From positions 1 to 45,739 of the forward strand of contig CANEGK010000018.1 of NCBI GenBank assembly GCA_947427035.1: a stretch of DNA of 45,739 bases, read 5' to 3'. This document shows positions 34,165-42,194 of the stretch, one piece after another. The notes below the pieces were generated by a model. It was not told the origin of the DNA and made no database searches. It worked only from the letters and a program-made list of their open reading frames with translations. The position numbers and the translations under genes are program-made. The stretch is from an uncultured Clostridium sp. (lineage in GTDB: Bacteria; Bacillota; Clostridia; Oscillospirales; Butyricicoccaceae). Positions within the stretch are counted from its first letter, which is position 1, and every line of letters starts with the position of its first letter.

Positions 34165-35363
34165 TCAGGTCACATTGCTCCACTTACTTCCGAAATTGCC
34201 GCTTTCGGGCAACGCAAGTCCCGTTTCCATGGCCTGCGCTGAAGTGATTTTAGAACGGTAGTCCAGATGGGCATAGATATTTGCCGTGGTGGTAAAATCG
34301 CTGTGCCCCAGCCATTCCTGAATGTGCTTTAAAGGTACGCCGTTGGCAAGCAATAAGCTGGCACAGCTGTGGCGAAGATCATGAAAGCGCATCCGGCGCA
34401 GGCCGTGCCGTTCCAGAAACTTTGGAAAAGCGCTGGTCAGGTAATTTCCTTTCATGCGCTCTCCCATCTCATCCACAAATACAAAGCCGTCGTATTCGTA
34501 GTTGTAGCAGTTTCCGCAAACCTGCTTATTCAGCTCCTGTGCCTCTTTCACTTGCAGAAAATAGTCCCGAAAACTGCCGATCAACGGCAGGGTCCGTAGG
34601 CTGGATTTTGTCTTGGCGGACTGCTGCTCAATGTCCCGCTGCTTGCCGTCATCGGTGGAGATGGTCGTCACCGTGCGCTTGATGGAGATAGTGTTCCGTT
34701 CAAAGTCGATAGCGTCCCATTTCAGCCCCAACACCTCCCCACGGCGGAAGCCGTAGAAGGCGGCGACCAGCACCGGCAGCTCCAGCCTTGTCCCGCGCAG
34801 CGCTTCAAACATCTTCTGCATTTCCTCCGCCGAGAGAAACACCGGCTGAAAGCTGTTTTCTTCGGCCTGTCCACCTTATCTGCCACATTCTGCACCAGCA
34901 TATCGGTCTTGACCGCATATTTGAGGGCGGAATGAATGACTGCGTGATAGTGGATCACAGTGTTGGGCTTCACCTTTTTGAGCATTTCGGAATAAAACAT
35001 CTGCAAATGTCTGGCTTCCAGTTCCCGTAGGGTCAGCTTCTTTTTGCGGAAGTAGGGCGCTATGGAACTTTTGATTAACCCCGAATAAGAGGAATAGGTC
35101 GCAATCGCAATGCGTCCTCTGGCGATCTCCAGCCACTCCAGAAGATAGTCCGCGAACAGCATATCGCTGCTCAGGTCGCCTACCTCCTCGGGAATTTCAA
35201 ATTCCGCCCGCAGCTTGGCAAGCTCGGCTTCTGCCTTGCGCTTGTTTCCCTTTTCGGGCAGTCCCAGCGCCACCCATTTTGTTTTTCGCTCGCCTTTGGC
35301 GTTTTTGTAATTGAGTACGGCATAGTAGTTGCCGTGCTTTACGGATAAGTGTCCTGCTACCAT
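34165..35363 (-). pseudogene. Tyrosine recombinase (integrase), frameshifted
   Basis: A phage/Tn916-type integrase of about 400 codons that would insert the element into the tRNA. The N-terminal part (AP2-like arm-binding and SAM-like core-binding, with LFADYLLEWL) is in one frame until about 34,856; the catalytic part continues in another. The catalytic part has the first arginine in FYGFRRGEVLGL, HDLRHSCASLL and WLGHSDFTTTANIYAHLD with the tyrosine nucleophile. The frame changes at a run of four A residues (sense AAGAAAAC), where one extra A would restore RPKKNSFQPVFLSAEEM. So a one-base loss inactivates it, unless it is a sequencing error. AGGAGG precedes the start. Confidence 0.88.
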
Positions 35364-35467
35364 TTGTTGAACCTCCTATGTCGTATTTGCAGAACGGAAC
35401 TCCGAACCGGCACTGATAGAATAGCACCGGCTTCGGTTTCTCTCCACTGTGCGATTTGTTTCGTCGC

Positions 35468-35485
35468 ATTCGTATTGATACGAAT
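35468..35485. promoter_or_regulatory. 18-bp interrupted palindrome between parB-like gene and integrase
   Basis: ATTCGTAT-TG-ATACGAAT, perfect 8-bp arms, touching the last base of the ParB-like gene. No T-tract follows, so a protein-binding site is likelier than a terminator. Confidence 0.4.
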
Positions 35486-36402
35486 CAGCGTGCCTCGCGG
35501 TTTCGTTCTCTCTGACGCTTGAGCAGCTCCAAGCCCTTGACGATGTCCTTTTTCATCTGTTCATCGGTATAGTGGGCGGGGAAATAGGGCTTGAAATCCT
35601 CCCGCTTGAACCGAATCTGCTCCTGCTGATTGGGCTTTTCCTCGGCTAAAATTTCGCCGATGGCAGCATCGGACAGCACATAATCCTGCGCCATTTTCTT
35701 CAGCCGGATTGCCTGTGCATGGGAGGGTGTGCAGTCGTTCAAAGACATCTCGTCCAGTAGAATCTTCTGCTGGGCAGGGTCTAAGTAGGACAACTCTACC
35801 GCAGGATTGAAAGCGATTTTGCCCTCGTCCACCAATTCCAACAGCTCCGGAATCAGGTGGGTTAGTCGAATATATCTTCTCACTTGGTCTTTGCTTTCAC
35901 CGGCATCATTTCCCACTTTCTCTACGCTAAGCAACTTCTCTGCAACTTGCATAGAAGCTTTACCTTGGTGTTTTATCGCCTCCAATTTCATCTTATAAGC
36001 AAAAGCTTTCTCGCTGGGCAGAATCGTTTCCCGCTGCAAATTGGCATCTACCATAGCGATCACCGCCTCGTTATCGGACATTTCCCGGACGATCACCGGC
36101 ATGGTTTCCAGCCCCAGCACCTGACACGCCGCCAGCCGTCTGTGTCCGGAAATCAGCTCGTAGCCACCCTCGGGTATGGGGCGGGCAAGCGCCGGAGTGA
36201 TGGCTCCCACCTTGCGGATGCTCTCAATCATGCGCTCCATTTCCTCATTGCTTTGAATCTTGAACGGGTGATTTTTGAAGGGGTGCAGTTCCCCCAAAGG
36301 GATCATTTGAACTCGTTCCAGCTTGGCATCGTCCCGCTCCTCCTGAGAGGAAAAGAGATCATCCAAGGTGGGCAGTTCAAAGTCGGATTTTCGTTTTGTC
36401 AT
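35485..36402 (-). CDS. ParB/RepB/Spo0J-like partition protein
   Basis: A 305-residue ParB-family protein. The N-terminal ParB/sulfiredoxin-like domain has LHPFKNHPFKIQSNEEM, ELISGHRRLAA (the GHRR motif used for CTP binding in ParB) and VREMSDNEAVIAMVDANLQRE. The central helix-turn-helix domain follows (GESKDQVRRYIRLTHLIPELLE). No ParA gene is nearby. In mobile elements such proteins assist maintenance or gene regulation. Its ATG overlaps the mobA stop by 4 bp, so it belongs to the mobilization operon. Confidence 0.9.
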   Translation of the reverse strand: MTKRKSDFELPTLDDLFSSQEERDDAKLERVQMIPLGELHPFKNHPFKIQSNEEMERMIESIRKVGAITPALARPIPEGGYELISGHRRLAACQVLGLETMPVIVREMSDNEAVIAMVDANLQRETILPSEKAFAYKMKLEAIKHQGKASMQVAEKLLSVEKVGNDAGESKDQVRRYIRLTHLIPELLELVDEGKIAFNPAVELSYLDPAQQKILLDEMSLNDCTPSHAQAIRLKKMAQDYVLSDAAIGEILAEEKPNQQEQIRFKREDFKPYFPAHYTDEQMKKDIVKGLELLKRQRERNREAR

Positions 36403-37787
36403 CGTGTATATTCTCTCTTTCTGTGTTGATTAGGGGCGGTGTTTTGCTGCCGCATACGCTCCTCAATTTGAATGGTTTCTCTCATGTTCGGCTGATCGCT
36501 GAGGATACCCTCAGCGGTTTTCTTATCTTTGCGAAGCGCCGCCAGCGCCTTGGTGCAGTCGTCTCGCTTGGCGGTCAGCGCGGCTTTTTCCTCCGGCTCG
36601 CGGCAAGCTCTCAGCTTTCCGCGCAGGCTCTCGCGGAAGTCAGTCAGCAGCGTTATTTCGGCGTCTGTGGTTTGAATAAACCGCTTTACAGCCGCCATGT
36701 CATGCAAATGTGCATGGTCAATCAAGGTGATTTGCGCTGTGGTTCGGTCAATTCTCCGCCATGCCTCTCTCGCCTCCGGTGACAGCGGCTTATGCCGGTT
36801 TTTCTTCGGCAGGTAGCCCAGCCGGTAGCAGTAGCGCAGATAAACGGCACGCAGTCCGGTAATCTTTTTTGCCGTCCGCAAACTGCCTTTCACCCTCGCT
36901 TGCCGGGGCTGGATGGTTGTCCCCATAGGCTTCTTGCCGGTGAATTCGTTGTACAAACGATAGGCTTCTGCCCGGTTGTTCTGCTGGGTCTCCCGTATTC
37001 GCCGGAGGATCCCATCACGGTCGTATTCCTCGCCCAGACGATACAGCCGAGTGGCTTTTCCGCCGTTCACCGAGCGAATGGTCGCGTATTTGTGGCGGGG
37101 ATTCAGATCTACCACATAGCCTAGCTTCTTCATGGCAAAGCAAAACATGGTGTCGTTGGTGCTCATGGTAAGGGCTTTGTCGATGGCTTCCCGCATGAGA
37201 TTATAGCGGGTGGGCTCGCTGTTTTTCTCCGCGAAATAGAGCTTGCGGGGCGTCTTGCCGGAAGGATTTTTGATGACGGGCAACCCATGCTCGGCGCAGA
37301 TTTCATCGGAGATTTGCCGCAGCCGGTAGTAGGTGCGCTTGCTGCAATCAAACTTTTTTCCGTCCCATAGTCCCACTGCATTGACCACCAGATGGTTGTG
37401 ATAGGTGCCGGTGTTGAAGTGAGTTGCCACCAGTACCTGATACTTGTCGCCCCACATTTTCTGAGCCAGTTCCACGCCCAGCCGGTGGCATAATTCCGGC
37501 GTGACCTCGCCCGGCTTGAAGCTCTGATAGGCATGGTACGCCACATTGCCGGTGGTCTTATCAAAGCGCTTTTGCACCGCGATCATCTCCTGCACGGCGG
37601 TATCCGCAGCGCAATTTACCCCGGTGACAAACATGGTTTTCTCTGATTCCATGACGGTTTTATCCTTGTTCCCGGCATAGTGAAGCGCCGCTTTCAGGTC
37701 GAAAAAGGTGGTCTTTTCGGGGTTCTTTGCGTAGTCCAGAACCCGCCCGACGCTGTCCTTGACCGCCCAGATTTTCGTCACCGCCAC
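36399..37787 (-). CDS. MobA relaxase (MobP type)
   Basis: A 462-residue relaxase that would nick oriT and carry the strand during transfer. The relaxase domain occupies the first 200 residues: THFNTGTYHNHLVVNAVG supplies the histidine triad (the HxHN part), and YHAYQSFKPGEVTPE is the conserved second motif. The C-terminal half is helical and basic. Lies 3 bp after mobC and overlaps the ParB-like gene. Confidence 0.93.
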   Translation of the reverse strand: MAVTKIWAVKDSVGRVLDYAKNPEKTTFFDLKAALHYAGNKDKTVMESEKTMFVTGVNCAADTAVQEMIAVQKRFDKTTGNVAYHAYQSFKPGEVTPELCHRLGVELAQKMWGDKYQVLVATHFNTGTYHNHLVVNAVGLWDGKKFDCSKRTYYRLRQISDEICAEHGLPVIKNPSGKTPRKLYFAEKNSEPTRYNLMREAIDKALTMSTNDTMFCFAMKKLGYVVDLNPRHKYATIRSVNGGKATRLYRLGEEYDRDGILRRIRETQQNNRAEAYRLYNEFTGKKPMGTTIQPRQARVKGSLRTAKKITGLRAVYLRYCYRLGYLPKKNRHKPLSPEAREAWRRIDRTTAQITLIDHAHLHDMAAVKRFIQTTDAEITLLTDFRESLRGKLRACREPEEKAALTAKRDDCTKALAALRKDKKTAEGILSDQPNMRETIQIEERMRQQNTAPNQHRKREYTR

Positions 37788-37790
37788 GGC

Positions 37791-38081
37791 TTATTCACTC
37801 CCGCTCATGGCGTGGTAGGCGAGCAGGAAGCCCTGAAGAATGTCATCAAAGGCACGATCAATTTCGCTTTCAGGCAGCGCTTTTCGCCGCTCCTTGAGTG
37901 CCTTTAGCTGCCGGTAAACTTCGTAAAACTCTGGTGGAGAAACCGCCTTAACCTGCTTTCCAAGCCCTAATTTTCTCAGGTAAGCGGAGAGGGAAAGCCC
38001 GCAAAGCCGGGCTGATTTCTCCATCCTTTGCTTCTCATTTTCAGTCACGCGAATGTTGATTGCAGTGGTTCTTTCTCGCAT
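37791..38081 (-). CDS. MobC relaxosome accessory protein
   Basis: A 96-residue MobC-like protein. RTTAINIRVTENEKQRME is a ribbon-helix-helix start, SLSAYLRKLGLG the following helices. MobC proteins bind near oriT and help MobA open the strands. Only 3 bp separate it from mobA. Confidence 0.88.
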   Translation of the reverse strand: MRERTTAINIRVTENEKQRMEKSARLCGLSLSAYLRKLGLGKQVKAVSPPEFYEVYRQLKALKERRKALPESEIDRAFDDILQGFLLAYHAMSGSE

Positions 38082-38102
38082 AAAAGTCAGTCCTTTCTGT
38101 TG

Positions 38103-38150
38103 GGGTTACAGGGGCAATCGCCCCTTTCAGCCATAGCTGCCGGGTCGGTG
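38103..38150. promoter_or_regulatory. Candidate origin of transfer (oriT)
   Basis: Directly upstream of mobC lies the hairpin AGGGGC-AATC-GCCCCT (38110-38125) with adjacent GTAACCCC and a GC-rich tract; position and structure fit the oriT of mobilizable elements. The nick site is not determined. Confidence 0.4.
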
Positions 38151-38162
38151 GCAACACAGACC

Positions 38163-38510
38163 CTATGCTCGCTGTTCCTGCGCACAGGCATTACACATAC
38201 TCCTGTCTACCGCTTCGGCGCTGTCCAGATGGATACCGCCCTTATTGTTCTTTACATACCGAAGGAGAAAGGTAGCGCCTACGGGCTGCTCATAAAAGCC
38301 CAGATACTTCTGCCACCAGTAGACTACGGTGATGATTTTGCTTCCGTCCTCCAGCTGGAAGAACAGGCGGAGCATTTTCCCGCGAGCCTGTGCTTTCAAA
38401 ACGAGCGTTCCAACTACGGTGCAGGGCGTATCCATGAAGCGGTAATCCGCTGTGAAGATCTCCCGTTCCTTCATCTCTGCCGCGCTGTAAACCTTGTTTT
38501 CAATTTTCAT
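38163..38510 (-). CDS. Conserved-looking hypothetical protein of the mobilization operon
   Basis: 115 residues, soluble, no recognised domain. The body (TPCTVVGTLVLKAQARGKML and FFQLEDGSKIITVVYWWQKY) suggests a small beta-rich fold, possibly nucleic-acid-binding OB-like, but this is only an impression. An ATG follows a GAGA ribosome site. It lies between the Xis-like gene and oriT on the same strand. Confidence 0.6.
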   Translation of the reverse strand: MKIENKVYSAAEMKEREIFTADYRFMDTPCTVVGTLVLKAQARGKMLRLFFQLEDGSKIITVVYWWQKYLGFYEQPVGATFLLRYVKNNKGGIHLDSAEAVDRSMCNACAQEQRA

Positions 38511-38569
38511 ACTGGTATTCTCTCTTTCGGGTAGTTAATGACTTAGTTATATACTTACTTATAGGACGC

Positions 38570-38797
38570 TCACCCGGCACGCCGTTCGCCTTCCTCCATC
38601 ACGAAGTTAATGACATTCACCTTCGGGATCTTAAAGGCTCCGGCAATCTTGACCGCAGGGATATAGCCGTCGCCAATCAGCTTGTAGGCGATTGCCCGGC
38701 TGACATCCAGCATTTCTTGCAGCTGCCGAACGGTTACAATGTCCGGATACTCGGGGAACATCATTTGATAAAGCTCTTTGAGCTCTGCTTTTTTCAT
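38570..38797 (-). CDS. Excisionase-like helix-turn-helix protein
   Basis: A 75-residue MerR-like DNA-binding protein (HTH_17 type). IVTVRQLQEMLDVSRAIAYKL is the helix-turn-helix and GYIPAVKIAGAFKIPKVNVI the wing, the layout of small Xis proteins that direct excision. AGGAGG precedes the chosen ATG; the 34 upstream in-frame codons lie in the repeat region and are rejected. Confidence 0.85.
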   Translation of the reverse strand: MKKAELKELYQMMFPEYPDIVTVRQLQEMLDVSRAIAYKLIGDGYIPAVKIAGAFKIPKVNVINFVMEEGERRAG

Positions 38798-38855
38798 AGC
38801 GTGTTTCCTCCTTTCAGCTATGTAACCGGAGCCGTGCCCAGAGGGAGGAAAGCCC

Positions 38856-39090
38856 CTCACTCCACAACAGCAAAAAAACGGAGAAAAATTAAACCGCAAT
38901 TTAAAAAATTTTTCCTGCTTCCCAACAGGACATTTCCCGACGATAACGAAATTCTTCTACATAAAAATTTCTCTACTCTACAACAGCACCGAAAACCCGA
39001 AAATTTCTCACCCGATTTCAAAAAATTCTCTCTATCCCTCAACAGCACAAAAAAGGCAAAAAACGAAACCCCCTCAATAAATTTTCTGCA
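38856..39090. repeat. Four degenerate AT-rich tandem repeats of 58-59 bp
   Basis: Each unit holds CAACAGSA-like sequence followed by an A-run, and about 40 bp later a block like AAAAATTTCTC. The AACAG core falls at 38866, 38924, 38982 and 39041, i.e. steps of 58, 58 and 59 bp. Nothing else in this stretch between the divergent xis and stalk-protein genes looks coding. Confidence 0.8.
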
Positions 39091-39108
39091 ATTTTAAAAA
39101 TCACAGAA

Positions 39109-39137
39109 TTGTCCGAAAAGCCTCCATCCGCTATGCT
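39109..39137 (+). promoter_or_regulatory. Promoter of the stalk-domain protein
   Basis: -35 TTGTCC (39109-39114), 17-bp spacer, -10 TATGCT (39132-39137). A 9-bp inverted repeat, AAAGCCTCC (39117-39125) and GGAGGCTTT (39156-39164), flanks the -10 and includes the ribosome site. Confidence 0.55.
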
Positions 39138-39167
39138 GGAAGCATCAAAACGAACGGAGGCTTTGCC

Positions 39168-39782
39168 ATGAAATCCAAATTGTGTTCTTTTCTATCCGGG
39201 GCGCTCATCACCCTTACTCTGATCGCTCTGCCGGTCTCGGCGCTGGCGTCTGACGGCAGCTTCAAGCTCACCGTCTATCCCATTCAGGTGCTGGTGGACG
39301 GCGAGATCTTCCGCCCCGTGGACGCCAAGGGGAACAAAGTGCAGGTGTTCACGGTGAACGGCACCACCTACGCCCCGCTGCGGGCGCTGGCTGAGGCGTA
39401 TGGGCTGGAGGTGGGATATGATAGTGCCAAGAAGCTTGCCACCGTCACAAAGCCCACACAACCGCAGGAGACGGCTTCCGATTTCGCCGTAGCATGGAAG
39501 ATCAAGGAGAAACCGGTAACGAACTACGGCAGCGAGAAGATCTTTACCGCCGTCTATTCCGGCAGCTTAAGCATGGATGAGTTTAAGGCTTGGTGGAAAT
39601 CGTTCAGTGCCGACGAAATTGGACGAGCTACCGAGCAGTTAGCAGCGGAGGCGCAGTCACTCAATCCGGGCTATCAGGTGACGATGTACTTCTCCTACGG
39701 CTCCTACAACCTCGGCACCGCTTTTGCTTACGGCGACTACGAGTTCAGCAATTTCAATGCGGCTGTGGTTTGGATCAAGTAA
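39168..39782 (+). CDS. Secreted stalk-domain (copper amine oxidase N-terminal-like) protein
   Basis: 204 residues. Signal peptide 1-27 (LSGALITLTLIALPVSALA), then a copper amine oxidase N-terminal-like (stalk) domain, about 32-95: FKLTVYPIQVLVDGE, TYAPLRALAEAYGLEVGYD. The remainder, with SMDEFKAWWKSFSADEIGR, is unassigned. The stalk domain has no catalytic role and mostly serves surface proteins. GGAGG precedes the ATG. Likely cargo of the element. Confidence 0.82.
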   Translation: MKSKLCSFLSGALITLTLIALPVSALASDGSFKLTVYPIQVLVDGEIFRPVDAKGNKVQVFTVNGTTYAPLRALAEAYGLEVGYDSAKKLATVTKPTQPQETASDFAVAWKIKEKPVTNYGSEKIFTAVYSGSLSMDEFKAWWKSFSADEIGRATEQLAAEAQSLNPGYQVTMYFSYGSYNLGTAFAYGDYEFSNFNAAVVWIK

Positions 39783-39796
39783 AACGCTATATGCGA

Positions 39797-39842
39797 AAAG
39801 GGATAGGGGCAGTAGCTGTTGCTGCTGCCCCTATCCTTTTTT
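39797..39842 (+). terminator. Terminator of the stalk-domain gene
   Basis: AAAGGGATAGGGGCAG pairs with CTGCCCCTATCCTTTT, followed by Ts. Confidence 0.9.
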
Positions 39843-39888
39843 ATCAGAGTAAAATCAGGATTACTCCGCATAACCCCACAAAAATCCG

Positions 39889-39917
39889 TTGTAGATTCTG
39901 CCGAAGCGTGTTATAAT
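39889..39917 (+). promoter_or_regulatory. Promoter of the HTH-fic-hsdR' operon
   Basis: -35 TTGTAG (39889-39894), 17-bp spacer, -10 TATAAT (39912-39917). Confidence 0.65.
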
Positions 39918-39959
39918 ATACTTGGTAAATTGTATGCGAAGAAAGGATGGCTCTTTCTG

Positions 39960-40148
39960 ATGGATCAAAATATTGAGCGCTGGGTCTCCATGAAGGAGAT
40001 TACGGAGTATCTGGGCGTCAGCCGGGACACCATTCTCGACTGGATCGACCGGCGCAGTATGCCCGCCGCCAAAATCGGGCGGTTGTGGAAGTTTAAGATC
40101 AGCGAAGTCGATGCGTGGATGAAATCCGGCGTGGCGGCGGAGCAGTGA
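39960..40148 (+). CDS. Small helix-turn-helix DNA-binding protein
   Basis: 62 residues of HTH_17/excisionase type: WVSMKEITEYLGVSRDTILDW is the helix-turn-helix and SMPAAKIGRLWKFKISEVDAW the wing. It starts an operon with fic and hsdR, and could regulate it or be an antitoxin-like partner of Fic (inference). In-frame codons upstream cross its promoter and are rejected. Confidence 0.82.
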   Translation: MDQNIERWVSMKEITEYLGVSRDTILDWIDRRSMPAAKIGRLWKFKISEVDAWMKSGVAAEQ

Positions 40149-40163
40149 GTTCGGAGGTGCATT

Positions 40164-40769
40164 ATGGCACTTGAAAATAAATTGGGGCTTCAAAGCTCAG
40201 CTGACTTAGCCCGCGAGGAAGAACGCATCAGTAAGAAAAAGGCTCTTGAGTTATTCGAGACCGGTATGCTCGACCGTCTCGAAGCCGGAAAATTTTCCTC
40301 GCTCAAGGCGATTCATAAGTATCTTTTTGACGAGATCTACGATTTTGCCGGCGAACTGCGCACCGTCAATATTGCAAAGGGCAACTTCCGCTTCGCTCCG
40401 GTGATGTATCTTCAGGCGGCGCTCGACAACATCGACAAGATGCCGCAATCCACATTTGATGAGATTGTCGAGAAGTATGTGGAGATGAATATTGCCCACC
40501 CCTTCCGAGAAGGAAATGGGCGCAGCACTCGCATTTGGCTCGATTGTATTTTCAAGAAAGAGCTTGGTAGGGTTATCGATTGGAGCAAGGTGGATAAAGA
40601 AGATTATCTGCTTGCCATGGAGCGCAGCCCGATCAAGGATATCGAAATTAAGTATATACTCAAGGGCGCTCTGACCGATGATATCAATAGCCGCGAGGTC
40701 TACATGAAAGGCATCGACCACAGTTACTACTACGAGGGTTATACGACATTTAAGATGGAAGAATTATGA
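40164..40769 (+). CDS. Fic family protein (AMP transferase)
   Basis: 201 residues. The active-site loop HPFREGNGR (from residue 112) matches HPFx(D/E)GNGR with the catalytic histidine, so it should modify a target hydroxyl with AMP from ATP. The flap region with FRFAP (about 76-80) binds the target backbone. I find no (S/T)xxxE(G/N) inhibitory motif at either end, so self-inhibition is not evident and a separate antitoxin might exist. Fic genes frequently sit in type I restriction operons, as here. Confidence 0.9.
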   Translation: MALENKLGLQSSADLAREEERISKKKALELFETGMLDRLEAGKFSSLKAIHKYLFDEIYDFAGELRTVNIAKGNFRFAPVMYLQAALDNIDKMPQSTFDEIVEKYVEMNIAHPFREGNGRSTRIWLDCIFKKELGRVIDWSKVDKEDYLLAMERSPIKDIEIKYILKGALTDDINSREVYMKGIDHSYYYEGYTTFKMEEL

Positions 40770-40810
40770 TAACCGGAGTTCGATGGATATAGCGAAAGCG
40801 GGGGATAACA

Positions 40811-42121
40811 GTGATTTTAGATAAGAAACAAATGACCGAAGAAGATATAAAGCTGCAGTTTATTACCCCTGCCATACTGGCAAAATGGGGTCTTGACCGT
40901 ATGACAATGGAAACCAGAATAACCGACAGTCGTATTAATTTGAAAGGTAACATTGTAACCAGAGAAAAGCCCAAGAAAGCTGATTATGTCTTGTATTTGA
41001 ACCCAAATAAACCGGTTGCTATTGTTGAAGCTAAAGATAACAATCATTCTGTTTCTTATGGCTTACAGCAGGCGATTACCTATGCAAAGATGCAGGATAT
41101 TCCGTTTGCGTACAGTTCAAATGGCGATGGTTTTCAAGAGCATGACCTTCTGACCGATTTGGAACGCACACTGCCTATGGATGAATTTCCAACTTTGGAC
41201 GAGCTTACTGCTCGCTATGAAAGCGAAGCAAACGGTGGTAAAGGTATCTCTGACGCTGAAAAGACAGTTATCAGTCAACCCTATTATTCCAGTCAAAATA
41301 CTTACGATCCGAGATACTATCAGCGCAACGCGATAAACCGCACCGTCGAGGCCATAGCCGCAGGGCAAAACCGCTTACTTCTCGTCATGGCAACCGGCAC
41401 TGGTAAAACATATACGGCGTTCCAAATCGTTTATCGCTTATTGAAAAGCGGACTCAAAAAGAAAGTTTTGTATTTGGCAGATCGAAACATTTGGGTAGAT
41501 CAGTCGATTCAGCAGGATTTTTCTCCCCTTGAAAAAACAATACATAAGATCAACTTTGCAAAAGATGATCCCGTTACCATAACTTCGCATGAGGTATATT
41601 TCGCCCTTTATCAACAGCTTGCGGGAAATAGTGAAAATGAAGAAGACGAAAGCTCGGAAGATACCGTGGAACTTTTTGCAAAGCTCTTCAATAAAGATTT
41701 CTTTGATCTCATCATTGTTGATGAGTGTCACCGAGGTTCTGCAAAGAAAGACAGCAACTGGCGAAAAATCCTCGACTATTTTTCTTCCGCCACACAAATC
41801 GGTATGACCGCAACGCCAAAAGAAACCAAATATATTTCCAACATTGACTACTTCGGTGAGCCCGTATATACCTACAGCTTGCGAGAGGGTATTGAAGACG
41901 GTTTTCTTGCCCCTTTTAAGGTCGTCAATATCAAAACCGATATTTCAGACGGATGGCGTCCCTGCAAAGGCCAACTTGACAAGTTTGGAAACGAAATCGA
42001 AGACCGCATCTATACAAATATCTGGAGCAAAGAAACATTTGAACAACTTATTCACAATATCGCAGAGTTATCGCCTTTTACAGGTTTTCGAATAGTTGGG
42101 CCAATAAAGTATCTTTGTTAG
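40811..42121 (+). pseudogene. hsdR: Type I restriction enzyme R subunit, 3' half lost
   Basis: The first 400 residues are a good HsdR: nuclease domain with D58 and E73-x-K75 (IVEAKDN), Walker A ATGTGKT (194-200), DECH (304-307) and MTATPKE. The second helicase domain and C-terminal parts (another 350 or more residues) are missing. The last familiar segment is GNEIEDRIYTN near 42,015; the remaining 30 codons look unrelated. GTG start follows GGGGG. Such a protein cannot translocate DNA. No hsdM or hsdS is in the window. The break marks the left border of the following cassette. Confidence 0.85.
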
Positions 42122-42194
42122 GACGGGAGCTCTCCGTTGCTGTGCCAGAAGATACGAAAACTCCTAAAACATCCCTACAGAAAGGAATCATCCG

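Noticed and set aside
34840..34875. Programmed frameshift making a full-length integrase
   Set aside because: The A-run is only four bases with no slippery heptamer or stimulating structure that I can see; a simple one-base loss is more likely.
38856..39090. CRISPR array
   Set aside because: Units are degenerate throughout, AT-rich, not alternating identical repeats with unique spacers, and no cas genes are present.
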